Source: Photobacterium halotolerans DSM 18316 (GTDB taxonomy: Bacteria; Pseudomonadota; Gammaproteobacteria; Enterobacterales; Vibrionaceae). From it: a stretch of 64,000 nucleotides of DNA. The stretch covers positions 310,001 through 374,000 of the forward strand of contig NZ_KE384319.1 in the NCBI RefSeq assembly GCF_000425165.1, written 5' to 3'. The first letter of the stretch is position 1, and the number at the start of each line of letters is the position of its first letter. The notes under the pieces were generated by a model that was not told where the DNA came from, ran no database searches, and saw only the letters and a list, made by a program, of their open reading frames with translations. A program made the position numbers and the translations under genes. Shown piece after piece: positions 8,943-18,406 of this stretch.

Positions 8943-11669
8943 TTACACCTGCTGTCCGGTGCGAATACCGTGCAAGTGCAGGCGAAGCTGTTTCTCAATC
9001 TCGAGTATCGCAAAAAATACACATCCGACGACAAAGATAATCATCCCCTCCCAGAACGGAATAGCCACTGTACCGAAAAGTATCTGTAATGGCGGTAGAT
9101 ACGTCATGGCAAATTGGGCCACTGTGACACAGATAACTGTCAGCCAGACAACCTTGGTGCCTGCGATCAATTCCCATTTCAACGATGTACCATAAATATT
9201 TCTGATGAAAAACAGGTGGAATATCTCCATGACAACTAATGTATTGAGTGCAATTGTACGTGCCAGCTCTAAAGAATACGCCTGATCAACAGCGTAGGCA
9301 TACATGCCGAACACGCCCCCAAGCAGCAGGACAGAAACAAAAACAATACGCCATGCCAACTCTCCGTTCAGCAATGGTTCATTGCGGGGACGCGGTGGCC
9401 GGTGCATGGTATTAGCCTCCGTTGGCTCAAAAGCCAGGGCAATCCCCAGAGTAATCGCGGTGATCAGGTTGACCCATAAAATCTGGATGGGCGTTATCGG
9501 CAGTGTCATCCCAAATAGCAGGGCTACCACAATCGTCAACGCCTCACCGACACTGGTTGGCATCGTCCAACTGATGACCTTTTTGATATTGTCGTACACC
9601 GTCCGTCCTTCACGAACCGCAGCGACAATTGACGCAAAATTATCATCCACCAGGACGAGTTCGGCGGCTTCTTTCGCCGCTTCACTACCTTTGAGTCCCA
9701 TGGCTATCCCGGCATCGGCACGCTTGAGCGCAGGCGCATCATTGACACCGTCACCTGTCATCGCAATGGTCATGCCATGAGATTGTAATGCCATCACAAG
9801 CCGCAATTTATCCTCCGGGCTTGTTCGGGCAAAGATATCCGTATCTATTACAGCCGACGCCAGCGAATAATCATCCATGCTGTCAAGGTCGGTGCCCGTC
9901 AACACCTTGTCAGGGTTTTGCAAATGAAGTTTTTTTGCGATCGCGGCGGCGGTGCCCTTGTGATCACCGGTAATCATTTTTACCCGGATACCGGCAGTAT
10001 GGCATTCTGCAATCGCTTCAATGGCTTCAGGACGCGGCGGGTCAATCAAGCCAACAATACCAATCAATATCAGATCCTGCTCAACATCAGTGAACTCTAG
10101 AACCGTGTGCTCCGGTGGCACTGATTTGACAGCAAAGGCAAGTACACGCTGTCCTTGAGCCGCAATTTCCTCAGCTTGTTGATGCCAGTAACTGACGTCA
10201 AAAGCTTTACTTTTACCAGTCACAGTGCGTTGCTGGGCACACATCAAAAAGATTTGCTCCGGTGCGCCTTTTACCGCAACTAACGCGTGGTTTTCGTGGT
10301 CATGATTGAGTGTGGCCATGAAACGGTGTTTAGCATCAAAAGGAATGGCATCAGTCCGCACCCAGCCTCCGAGTTCCGCCTGAATATCAATGCCAATTTT
10401 ACCGGTCAGGGCAAGCAAAGCGCCTTCCATCGGGTCACCAACGACAACCCACTCCCCATCGTGATGGCGTAAAGAGGCGTCATTGCACAATGCAGCGACA
10501 CGGCCAAGCTCTTGCAGGATAGCATCTTCACTCGTACTGACTGCCACTGCATTTAACCGGATTTCACCTTCCGGCTCGTACCCTATCCCACTCACTGAGA
10601 AATCATGGGCGTCGGTCACGACAGACACGGCCATCATCTCGTTACAAGTCAGTGTGCCTGTCTTATCCGTACAGATTACCGATACCGATCCCAGCGTTTC
10701 AATGGCCGGCAAACGCCGAACAATAACATTACGGCGTGCCATGGCCTGCACACCAACAGCCATAGTGATAGTCAGCACCGCCGGAAGTCCCTCTGGAATA
10801 GCGGCCACTGAGAGACCCACGACAGCCATCAGCATATCCGAGAAAGCAAAATTACCAACGAAATACCCATAGGCCAAAAGCACGGCTGCAATTAACAGAA
10901 TCAGGGCAGTTAACCATCGTGCAAACACATCCATCTGTCTGAGCAAGGGTGTTGTTAGCATTTCAATAGTTGACAGCATGCCACTGATACGGCCGATTTC
11001 TGTGTCAGCACCGGTGGCAACAACAACTCCCCACCCCAGCCCGCTGGTCACAAGCGTACCACTGTACGCCATACACATTCTGTCACCGAGAGCGGTATTC
11101 ATTGCAACGGCGTGTATGTCTTTCTTAACGGGGACCGACTCACCCGTCAGTATTGCTTCCTGAACCTGAAGGCCATTCACCTGAAAAAGCCGGAGATCGG
11201 CGGGCACCTTATCTCCGGCTTCAATCAACACTATGTCTCCGGGCACTAACATCTCGCCTTCTACCGTATGGCGCATTCCTTCTCGCAGCACCGATGCTCT
11301 CAGTGCGAGCATATGACGAATGGCATCCATCGCCTGCTCAGCCTTCCCCTCCTGAATAAAACCTATGACCGCATTCACTATGACGACGGCCAGAATCACA
11401 AGCGTATCTGCCACATGCCCGAGCATAGCTGTCATGGCAGAAGAACCAAGAAGCACGTAGATAAGAATATTATGAAACTGCTTCAAAAAACGAAACAGAG
11501 AATGTGGTTTTGGGGGCGTAGGCAAACGGTTTGAACCATAAATGGACAGACGTTTTGCCGCTTCTTCAGAAGAAAGGCCGTTTTTATGCGAATTCATTGC
11601 ATCAATGGCATCTTCTGATGCCATTTCGTGCCATTCCCTCTTTTCCCGGCTCTCTGCTCGACGCTGCAT
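8943..11669 (-). CDS. P2-type cation-transporting ATPase
   Basis: This 908-residue P-type ATPase has an N-terminal cation_ATPase_N domain, the actuator LTGESVPV near residue 175, the phosphorylated Asp in CTDKTGT at residue 335, TGDGVNDAPAL, and about ten membrane helices. Helix M4 has AAIPEGLPAV as in SERCA-type calcium pumps. However, M5 reads TSVGEA where SERCA has an Asn, and M6 reads NLITAIT where SERCA has a coordinating Asp (NLVTD). The classical two-site calcium pocket is therefore incomplete and the ion is uncertain. The gene is convergent with the preceding operon and divergent from PEP synthase. Start ATG 11669 keeps the conserved WH before the first helix; an internal ATG at residue 16 is possible. 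Confidence 0.85.
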   Translation of the reverse strand: MQRRAESREKREWHEMASEDAIDAMNSHKNGLSSEEAAKRLSIYGSNRLPTPPKPHSLFRFLKQFHNILIYVLLGSSAMTAMLGHVADTLVILAVVIVNAVIGFIQEGKAEQAMDAIRHMLALRASVLREGMRHTVEGEMLVPGDIVLIEAGDKVPADLRLFQVNGLQVQEAILTGESVPVKKDIHAVAMNTALGDRMCMAYSGTLVTSGLGWGVVVATGADTEIGRISGMLSTIEMLTTPLLRQMDVFARWLTALILLIAAVLLAYGYFVGNFAFSDMLMAVVGLSVAAIPEGLPAVLTITMAVGVQAMARRNVIVRRLPAIETLGSVSVICTDKTGTLTCNEMMAVSVVTDAHDFSVSGIGYEPEGEIRLNAVAVSTSEDAILQELGRVAALCNDASLRHHDGEWVVVGDPMEGALLALTGKIGIDIQAELGGWVRTDAIPFDAKHRFMATLNHDHENHALVAVKGAPEQIFLMCAQQRTVTGKSKAFDVSYWHQQAEEIAAQGQRVLAFAVKSVPPEHTVLEFTDVEQDLILIGIVGLIDPPRPEAIEAIAECHTAGIRVKMITGDHKGTAAAIAKKLHLQNPDKVLTGTDLDSMDDYSLASAVIDTDIFARTSPEDKLRLVMALQSHGMTIAMTGDGVNDAPALKRADAGIAMGLKGSEAAKEAAELVLVDDNFASIVAAVREGRTVYDNIKKVISWTMPTSVGEALTIVVALLFGMTLPITPIQILWVNLITAITLGIALAFEPTEANTMHRPPRPRNEPLLNGELAWRIVFVSVLLLGGVFGMYAYAVDQAYSLELARTIALNTLVVMEIFHLFFIRNIYGTSLKWELIAGTKVVWLTVICVTVAQFAMTYLPPLQILFGTVAIPFWEGMIIFVVGCVFFAILEIEKQLRLHLHGIRTGQQV

Positions 11670-11872
11670 TGTCTGATAAAACCCCTTTATCCTCTTAGCG
11701 CTTTGGCCACTACACCATTAATGGCAGGCTCTGATGAGGAATCAAGGCTGATAACAAGAAATCGATTATTCCAGCATAACTTGACTCACCTTTTGAGTGT
11801 GAACTCCTAAAATAAAATGAGTCTTAGCTCTGAGTCCATCAGCAACATCAGAATGTCCAAAAGGAGAGCAGT
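11670..11872. promoter_or_regulatory. Divergent promoter region of P-type ATPase and ppsA
   Basis: This 203-base spacer serves two divergent genes. It contains short inverted repeats around 11780-11812 (for example GAGT and ACTC arms around GTGA) and AT-rich hexamers near 11805-11820 that could be the ppsA -10. The ppsA ribosome site AAGGAG ends eight bases before its ATG. No FNR box (TTGAT-N4-ATCAA) was found. Confidence 0.4.
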
Positions 11873-14305
11873 ATGACTTCCGCCCACCACAACACTGCCA
11901 GCCCGCTCATTTATTGGTACCACCAACTACGCGTAACCGACATTCCTTTCGTTGGCGGTAAAAATGCCAGTTTGGGTGAAATGATTAGCCAGTTAAAAGA
12001 GACGGGCATAAAAGTGCCGGTAGGTTTTGCCACCAGCGCCCAGCTCTTTCGCGACTTTCTGAAACAAAATCAGCTTGATGAACCCATTGCCCAACTGCTG
12101 GCAGATATGACTGCCGGCGCTATAACGCTGACAGACACAGGCGAAAAAATCAGAGCACTGATCGCCCAGGGTCGTTTCACCACAGAGCAAGAAGAGGCTA
12201 TTACCCTTGCTTATCAACAACTTTGTGAGCAACTGAAAACCGCCAATGTCAGCGTTGCGGTCAGAAGCTCAGCCACGGCTGAAGACCTGCCTGACGCCAG
12301 CTTTGCCGGTCAGCAGGAAAGTTACCTCAATATTTGCGGTCATGAACAGGTACTGCAGGCCTGCCAGCAATGCTTTGCCTCACTTTATACAGACAGGGCG
12401 ATTGTCTATCGTCAGGAAAAAGGCTTTGCTCACCAGCAGGTGGCCTTGTCGGTTGGCATTCAGCAAATGGTGGAGTCTGAAGCAGCCGGAGTGATGTTCA
12501 GTTTAGATACTGAAAATGGGTTTCCCGATGTCGTGATTATCAATGGTGCGTGGGGGCTTGGGGAAACTATCGTTAAGGGTAGCGTCACACCTGATCGTTT
12601 CATGGTTTACAAGCCGCTTCTGGAGAAACCTGGCAAGCGCCCTATCATCGAAAAACAACCCGGCAATAAACAACTTAAGATGATTTATGCATCCCAACAT
12701 CACAAAGATGATCCGGACAACGGCCAGACTGTCGTGCTTCCGACAACCGAGCAAGAACGCTGCGCATTGGTTCTGTCTGATGATGAAATTTTACAACTGG
12801 CTCGCTGGGCAGTGATTGTAGAACGCCATTACGGTTGTGCTATGGATATGGAATGGGCTAAAGACAGTCAGGGGCTCTATCTGGTCCAGGCCCGCCCCGA
12901 AACCGTGGAATCACAAAAGCAACAAGCTGTTCTGGTGAACTACAGTCTGAAAGAAAAATCGACCCTGTTGCTGGAAGGCGCCAGCGTTGGTAGCGCGATC
13001 GCTACGGGCCAGGTTTGTCTGATCAGCGATCCGCACCAGACCGATCAATTTCCGCAAGGTGCCATTCTGGTCACCGAAAGGACCGATCCAGACTGGGTGC
13101 CCTTGATGCGAAAAGCCGCAGGGATCATCACAGATACCGGCGGCCCGACCAGCCATGCGGCTATCGTCAGCCGAGAACTGAAAGTACCGGCCATTGTGGG
13201 TACTGAGCATGCGACCCGGAGCCTGACTGACGGACAAGCGGTCACATTAAGCTGTGCCGGCGGGACTGTCGGGCAAGTGTACGAAGGCATCTTACGTTAT
13301 GACACCCAGCAGGTGAACCTGGATGAGATTCCGCGTACCCAGACGGCTGTAATGATTAACGCAGCCATGCCAGATGGTGTCTTTCGCTGGTGGCAGTTAC
13401 CGGTTGACGGGATTGGTCTAACCCGGATCGAATTCATGATTTCAAGCCAGATCAGAGTCCATCCTATGGCACTGCTCCACCCCGAAAAAGTGACAGACCC
13501 AGCGGTTCGTCAAACGATCAACCAACTGACTGAAGGCTATGCTTACCCGCCGGATTACTTCACCCATCATCTGGGGATGGGTGTGGGGAAAATTGCAGCC
13601 TCACAATATCCGAAACCCGTCATTGTCAGAATGTCAGACTTTAAATCCAATGAATATCGGGGCCTGCTGGGCGGTGAATTCTTCGAACTCCACGAAGAAA
13701 ATCCAATGCTGGGCCTGCGTGGGGCTTCTCGCTATTACCATCCGCTGTATCGTGAAGCGTTTAAACTGGAGTGCCAGGCCATCGTAAAGGCTCGCCAGGA
13801 GATGGGCTTTGATAACATCATAGTGATGATCCCATTCTGCCGTACTACCGGTGAAGCCGATAAAGTGTTGGATGTCATGGCTGAAGCAGGGCTGAAACGT
13901 GGTGAAAACGGTCTGCAGGTGTATGTGATGTGCGAGATCCCCTCGAACGTTATTCTGGCAGACCGGTTTGCACAACGCTTTGACGGTTTCTCAATCGGCA
14001 GTAACGATCTCACCCAGTTAGTTCTGGGGATAGACCGTGATTCAGCCGAACTAAAACCATTATTTGACGCAAGGGACGATGCAGTAAAAGAAATGATCGC
14101 CCGGGTGATCACTGTCGCGCACCAGTATGGCTGTAAGGTTGGGATCTGTGGCCAGGCGCCGTCAGATTACCCGGAATTTGCCGAGTTTTTGGTAAATTGC
14201 GGGATCGATTCGATCTCTCTGAACCCCGACTCTTTCGCCAAAGGGTGCCAGCAAATCGCGCAGGCAGAACTCAAATACCCAATTAATACTGCCGGCCACG
14301 AATAA
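11873..14305 (+). CDS. ppsA: Phosphoenolpyruvate synthase
   Basis: This 810-residue enzyme converts pyruvate, ATP and water to phosphoenolpyruvate, AMP and phosphate. The N-terminal ATP-grasp part shows VGGKNASLGEM and AVRSSATAEDLPDASFAGQ. The swivelling domain carries the phosphorylated histidine in GGPTSHAAIVSRE at residue 428. The C-terminal TIM barrel has GSNDLTQLVLGIDRD and the catalytic cysteine in GICGQAPSD at residue 759. Length and order match E. coli PpsA (792). A strong AAGGAG ribosome site precedes the ATG. The gene is convergent with the formate dehydrogenase operon, leaving only 43 bases between the two stops. In context it would move pyruvate back to PEP next to a pyruvate-dehydrogenase-like operon. 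Confidence 0.95.
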   Translation: MTSAHHNTASPLIYWYHQLRVTDIPFVGGKNASLGEMISQLKETGIKVPVGFATSAQLFRDFLKQNQLDEPIAQLLADMTAGAITLTDTGEKIRALIAQGRFTTEQEEAITLAYQQLCEQLKTANVSVAVRSSATAEDLPDASFAGQQESYLNICGHEQVLQACQQCFASLYTDRAIVYRQEKGFAHQQVALSVGIQQMVESEAAGVMFSLDTENGFPDVVIINGAWGLGETIVKGSVTPDRFMVYKPLLEKPGKRPIIEKQPGNKQLKMIYASQHHKDDPDNGQTVVLPTTEQERCALVLSDDEILQLARWAVIVERHYGCAMDMEWAKDSQGLYLVQARPETVESQKQQAVLVNYSLKEKSTLLLEGASVGSAIATGQVCLISDPHQTDQFPQGAILVTERTDPDWVPLMRKAAGIITDTGGPTSHAAIVSRELKVPAIVGTEHATRSLTDGQAVTLSCAGGTVGQVYEGILRYDTQQVNLDEIPRTQTAVMINAAMPDGVFRWWQLPVDGIGLTRIEFMISSQIRVHPMALLHPEKVTDPAVRQTINQLTEGYAYPPDYFTHHLGMGVGKIAASQYPKPVIVRMSDFKSNEYRGLLGGEFFELHEENPMLGLRGASRYYHPLYREAFKLECQAIVKARQEMGFDNIIVMIPFCRTTGEADKVLDVMAEAGLKRGENGLQVYVMCEIPSNVILADRFAQRFDGFSIGSNDLTQLVLGIDRDSAELKPLFDARDDAVKEMIARVITVAHQYGCKVGICGQAPSDYPEFAEFLVNCGIDSISLNPDSFAKGCQQIAQAELKYPINTAGHE

Positions 14306-14348
14306 CCCGCAACAGGTCCTGAGGCATAGTTTGTACGCTCTTTGCTCT

Positions 14349-15197
14349 TTAAGGACCCGCCGGGATGTACTGTTTCAGGTCATCCCAGCGAAACGTGGGG
14401 CCATCGGAACACACATACTTGTCTTTCAGGTAACAGTGCCCACAGGTTCGGACCCCGCAGTGCATGCGGCGTTCAATCGACAGATAAATAGCCTGTTCTG
14501 ACACCCCGCTGGCGACCAGATATTTAGCCACCGCAAACATCATAGCTTGCGGGCCAGCCAGCAGCACCACATCCGGGCCTTGAGCAAACTGACCCAGCAC
14601 AGTGGGCAGAATATCGACCGGGGTACCGCCGGATTCATTTTCGCCCGGCTCAGTGTTACCGTCCTCAATCATATTAAAAACCGGGATGACCTGCTGCCAA
14701 TACCTGCGTTCCGGCGTCAACATCTTCAACTGACGGTTTCGTGCTCCGTACACCACCATCAGTTGGGTGTAATTTTGTTGTTCAATGAGCTGATTCACCA
14801 CTCCGACCAAAGGTGCCAGGCCGCAGCCACCGCCGACAACAAGCACCCTTTTATTGCACACTTTATCCATCGGCCAGCCTTTACCATAGGGCCCTTTGGC
14901 CCCCAGGATCTGCCCGGCTTCGAGCTCAAACAAGGCTGAAGTCACACTGCCAATTTTTCGGACCAGCGCACGAAAATTCCCATGTTGATCAGGAAGTTGT
15001 GTAAAAGTGAACGGCGCTTCACCCACAGAAGGCAGGCATAGCATGAAAAACTGTCCTGTCTTTGCCTTCATCCAGTTATCCTGTGCCTTCGTGGTCTGAG
15101 ATGCCGTATTTAGCAGACGAAAGGTAAAATGGCGGGCATGCTCACCATCATCATAAAAGTCGATCAGTCGAACGGCTGTTGGCGTGAGACTATACAT
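14349..15197 (-). CDS. Sulfhydrogenase gamma (HydG)-like FAD/NAD(P)-binding [2Fe-2S] subunit
   Basis: This 282-residue flavin reductase belongs to the ferredoxin-NADP reductase fold. An N-terminal FAD barrel is followed by the nucleotide-binding GGGCGLAPLVGV near residues 118-130. The C-terminal cysteine cluster CGVRTCGHC plus a fourth Cys after KDKYV would hold a [2Fe-2S] centre. This is the layout of the HydG/gamma subunit of group 3b NAD(P)-linked [NiFe] hydrogenases and of AsrB. No hydrogenase subunit is present here. Instead it is the last gene of an operon with a molybdopterin formate dehydrogenase and overlaps the HydB-like gene by eight bases. I infer that it exchanges electrons between the Fe-S subunit and NAD(P). 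Confidence 0.85.
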   Translation of the reverse strand: MYSLTPTAVRLIDFYDDGEHARHFTFRLLNTASQTTKAQDNWMKAKTGQFFMLCLPSVGEAPFTFTQLPDQHGNFRALVRKIGSVTSALFELEAGQILGAKGPYGKGWPMDKVCNKRVLVVGGGCGLAPLVGVVNQLIEQQNYTQLMVVYGARNRQLKMLTPERRYWQQVIPVFNMIEDGNTEPGENESGGTPVDILPTVLGQFAQGPDVVLLAGPQAMMFAVAKYLVASGVSEQAIYLSIERRMHCGVRTCGHCYLKDKYVCSDGPTFRWDDLKQYIPAGP

Positions 15198-16218
15198 CTT
15201 TCACTATCCTTTTCATGACCGAATGCACCCCGATGACGCCCGGGCAAGTCTGCTCACAGCGCCCGCAGCCGACACAGCCATACCGCCCAAATTCTGGCAA
15301 GAAATCATCACTGAATTTGTGGTACCAAAAGCGCTTCACCCGCTCACCGGCCTGCTCTGCGGGATTATGCAAACTGGCCTCACGCTGAAACCCTTCGTAC
15401 AAACACGAATCCCAGAAGCGCACCTGCCGGGCCTGAGACGGCGGCTTATCAGGGGCGTCTTGCAACACAGCCTGATTTTGTGTGCCGTAACAAGAGCAGG
15501 TCGGACACAAAGTGGTGCAGCCGGAACACGCAATGCACTGAATGGCGACCTGCTGCCAGAACGCATCCGACACCTGGCCACGGTTCAGTTTTTCAATGCC
15601 TTCCAGAATATAAGAATGATCGTCGAACTCATGCTCGCACTGGGTCAGGTTGTCCGAGCGCAAATTTTTAGCATGACCTGTTGCAGGCGTCAGTGCCAGA
15701 CCTTGCAGTGCGGCACGGCCTGGTTCCGTCACCACAATCAATAACCAGCTATCATCGTCAAGTGGATGCAAAATCAGATCGGCCGTGGTATCTCTGACCC
15801 CCGGCCCGGCATCGACCAGATTGCAAAAACCATTCTGGCAAGGATGAACACAATCCACGCCGACCAGTAAGGCTTGCTGTCGCCGGGCCTGATAATAAGG
15901 ATCCTGTTCAAAAAAGATGTCCTGATAGTGAATCGCCATCAGATCGCAGCTCTGAACCCCAAACAAAACAAAAGGTTCTGGTTTCGGTATGGTTTCACGA
16001 AAAAACTGACCATCGAAGACATATAAGGTCTCCTGTTCGGCAAAGAAAAAGCTTTTGGCTGAACTCAACGGCCGCTGCTGACTCAGTGCCGGAAAGGGGG
16101 GCTGCGCTTGATGCTGCCAATGCGCGTCACCATGGTTATCGACTATCTGGTACAACTGGCGACTCTGGGATAAATGCACTTGCAGTTGCTGAAGTGAGTT
16201 AAGCACATACTGCTGCAT
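15190..16218 (-). CDS. Sulfhydrogenase beta (HydB)-like 4Fe-4S electron-transfer subunit
   Basis: This 342-residue protein of the HydB/AsrA family has a large N-terminal domain with the family motif QSCDLMAIHYQDIFF. Two C-terminal [4Fe-4S] motifs follow: CIACSGCTTLCPTC and CVGCGRCEQTCPG, both C-x2-C-x2-C-x3-C. An additional cysteine set, CVHPCQNGFC, lies mid-protein. The reading frame is open for 25 codons upstream. The ATG at 16218 is chosen because it lies one base after the formate dehydrogenase stop with a GGAGG ribosome site inside the end of that gene. The subunit would relay electrons between the formate dehydrogenase catalytic subunit and the HydG-like flavoprotein. Confidence 0.87.
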   Translation of the reverse strand: MQQYVLNSLQQLQVHLSQSRQLYQIVDNHGDAHWQHQAQPPFPALSQQRPLSSAKSFFFAEQETLYVFDGQFFRETIPKPEPFVLFGVQSCDLMAIHYQDIFFEQDPYYQARRQQALLVGVDCVHPCQNGFCNLVDAGPGVRDTTADLILHPLDDDSWLLIVVTEPGRAALQGLALTPATGHAKNLRSDNLTQCEHEFDDHSYILEGIEKLNRGQVSDAFWQQVAIQCIACSGCTTLCPTCSCYGTQNQAVLQDAPDKPPSQARQVRFWDSCLYEGFQREASLHNPAEQAGERVKRFWYHKFSDDFLPEFGRYGCVGCGRCEQTCPGVIGVHSVMKRIVKDV

Positions 16219-16219
16219 G

Positions 16220-18310
16220 TTACTGCCCCTCCAATAAGCGATCGATATCTTTAGGCTCCTGCCCCGGTGGTAATGGCACCACAGACACGGCACATGCTTT
16301 CAGCTCAGGCATTTTCGTGATTGGATCCTGCGCGGTATTCGTCAGTTGGTTCGACGGGGCTTCTTTGAAATGGTATGGCATTGACACCAGGCCCGGAGGG
16401 ACATCATCGGTGATCATGGCGCGAGTTTCCACATAGCCCCGGCGAGAGCGGATCCCTACCGGCGAGTAACGCTGAATATGCAGTGCTCTGGCATCTTCCG
16501 GGTTGATGAAGAGTAGTCCCGCAGGCGTTTCCCGTTCCAGCAAAGGAGATTTTCGGGTCATAGACCCACAGCCGTAGTGACAAGAGAGCCGGTTCGTGGT
16601 CAGGATAAGTGGGTATTGTTCGTCGGCCGTTTCATCAATATCAATCTGGTGTACCGGGATCAATCTTGCCTTACCGATAGGAAAAGCCGTTTGATGCAAG
16701 ATAGCCGTTCCTTGTGGTGCATCCTGGTTGCAGGGCCACTGTAAACCATGCGCCAGTTCAATCCCTGAATAGGTCATGCCCTGATACGACGGCGTCAGCG
16801 AGGCCATCTCGTCAAACACAGCCTCACTGTTAGTCCAGCTGAGCGCATGGCTGCCCAGTGTTTCAGCCAATGCCTTTAACCACTGCCAGTCGCCCATAGC
16901 TAAACCCGGTGGCTGCACGGCCTGAGCAATATGCTGTACCCGCCGCTCGCAGTTGGTAAAAGAACCTTCTTTTTCCGCAAAAGATGCTGCTGGCAAAATG
17001 TAATCGGCCAGCTTGGCGGTCTCCGTCATGGTCAATTCAGCAACCACCAGCAGATCCATTTTCTTCATGGCAGCGCGAACATGATTCTGATCAGGGTCAG
17101 TCACCACGGGATCTTCGCCGAATAAAATCAGACCACGAAACTCACCGGCCAGTGCCGCTTTGGTCATACTCAGCGACGTCAGCCCCGGTCGGGTTGCAAC
17201 CGTCTCTCCCCAGGCTTGCGCAAACTTGCCTTGCGCAGAGATATCCTCAACCGCCTGATAACCCGGATACACATTCGGCAGGCAGCCCATATCGCATGCG
17301 CCCTGCACATTATTTTGTCCGCGTAACGGGTTGATGCCTGTACCGGGACGGCCAATCTGACCACAAACCAAAGCCAGATTAGACAGCGCAATCACATTCG
17401 AAGTCCCGCTGACAAACTGTGTGATCCCCATGCCGTACAGAATCATGGCACTTTTCGCCCGGCCATAGAGTTCCGCGACTTGCCGGATCTGAGCGGCGGC
17501 AACGCCGGTGCCCGACTCAGCCAGCTCAGGGGTGATTGTCTCCACACTACGCGCCAGGGCATCAAACCCCTCACAGCGCTGACTGATGAAAGACGCGTCA
17601 TACAGCTTTTGCTTGATCAGAACATGTAACATCGCATTGATGAGCGCGATGTTGCTGCCCGGTTTCAGCTGAAGATGCACATCCGCCATTTTGGCCAGCC
17701 GGGTCACTCTGGGATCAATGACCACCAATTTCGCCCCTCGCTGCCGGGCTTCAATAATCTGCCCGCCGAAAACGCTGTGATTCTCCGTCGGATCCGCACC
17801 GATCACGACAATCAACTCGGTGTCGAAAATATCTTTGGTGCTATTGGTCATCGCACCGGAGCCTAAGGTTTGTTTCAGCCCGGCAACCGTGGGGCTATGG
17901 CAAATACGGGCACAATGATCGATATTGTTGGTCTTCAGGACGGCTCTGGCAAATTTCTGAGCAGCATAGTTGTCTTCATTGGTTGCACGTGCGCTGCTGA
18001 TAACCCCCACAGCATCCGGGCCGGACTCAGCCTGAATATCCCTTATCGCCTCACTGATCTCATTTAATGCCTCATCCCAACTGACCGGATAAAAGCGATC
18101 ATGAATCCGCTTCAGCGGCTCAGTAATCCGGTTGTCAGGACGAATGGCATAAGCTGTGCTCCAGCCTTTTTCACACAGCTTGCCGCGGCTCACGGGGTGA
18201 CTTCGCTGAGGTTCAACTCCGGTCAGCTTGCCGTGTTCATCAATTTTCAGATTGATCCCGCAGCCGACACCACAAAAAGGGCAGACTGTTTTCACTATTG
18301 AAGAAGCCAT
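16220..18310 (-). CDS. Molybdopterin formate dehydrogenase catalytic subunit, Cys-type (FdhF-like)
   Basis: This 696-residue bis-MGD oxidoreductase closely resembles FdhF (formate dehydrogenase H, 715 residues). An N-terminal [4Fe-4S] motif CPFCGVGC with a distal Cys in KLCEKG precedes the catalytic motif CARICHSPTVAG. Cys137 replaces the selenocysteine of FdhF and is followed by the conserved His138. RGQNNVQGACDMG is also family-typical. It lacks the NuoG-like N-terminal ferredoxin domains of larger NAD-linked enzymes, so separate electron carriers are needed; HydB-like and HydG-like genes follow directly. Start codons at 18310 and 18316 are both possible. The gene lies 96 bases downstream of a FocA-type channel gene. 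Formate oxidation or CO2 reduction is the likely reaction. Confidence 0.88.
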   Translation of the reverse strand: MASSIVKTVCPFCGVGCGINLKIDEHGKLTGVEPQRSHPVSRGKLCEKGWSTAYAIRPDNRITEPLKRIHDRFYPVSWDEALNEISEAIRDIQAESGPDAVGVISSARATNEDNYAAQKFARAVLKTNNIDHCARICHSPTVAGLKQTLGSGAMTNSTKDIFDTELIVVIGADPTENHSVFGGQIIEARQRGAKLVVIDPRVTRLAKMADVHLQLKPGSNIALINAMLHVLIKQKLYDASFISQRCEGFDALARSVETITPELAESGTGVAAAQIRQVAELYGRAKSAMILYGMGITQFVSGTSNVIALSNLALVCGQIGRPGTGINPLRGQNNVQGACDMGCLPNVYPGYQAVEDISAQGKFAQAWGETVATRPGLTSLSMTKAALAGEFRGLILFGEDPVVTDPDQNHVRAAMKKMDLLVVAELTMTETAKLADYILPAASFAEKEGSFTNCERRVQHIAQAVQPPGLAMGDWQWLKALAETLGSHALSWTNSEAVFDEMASLTPSYQGMTYSGIELAHGLQWPCNQDAPQGTAILHQTAFPIGKARLIPVHQIDIDETADEQYPLILTTNRLSCHYGCGSMTRKSPLLERETPAGLLFINPEDARALHIQRYSPVGIRSRRGYVETRAMITDDVPPGLVSMPYHFKEAPSNQLTNTAQDPITKMPELKACAVSVVPLPPGQEPKDIDRLLEGQ

Positions 18311-18406
18311 TACCATCCACAATCAATCGGCGGACTCTGGCTTCAGTATAGCAAGCCAGCACAGAGCGGATTGATGCTGCTACAATCTTTGTCTCATGAA
18401 AACAAA

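Noticed and set aside
9304-9780. 158-codon plus-strand frame
   Set aside because: Antisense to the C-terminal part of the P-type ATPase; no independent support.
15184-15744. 186-codon plus-strand frame opposite the HydB-like gene
   Set aside because: It lies entirely within the HydB-like gene, whose Fe-S motifs and spacing are clear; it has no family signal.
17890-17915. Selenocysteine in the formate dehydrogenase
   Set aside because: The catalytic codon is TGC (Cys), not TGA, so no selenocysteine insertion is needed.
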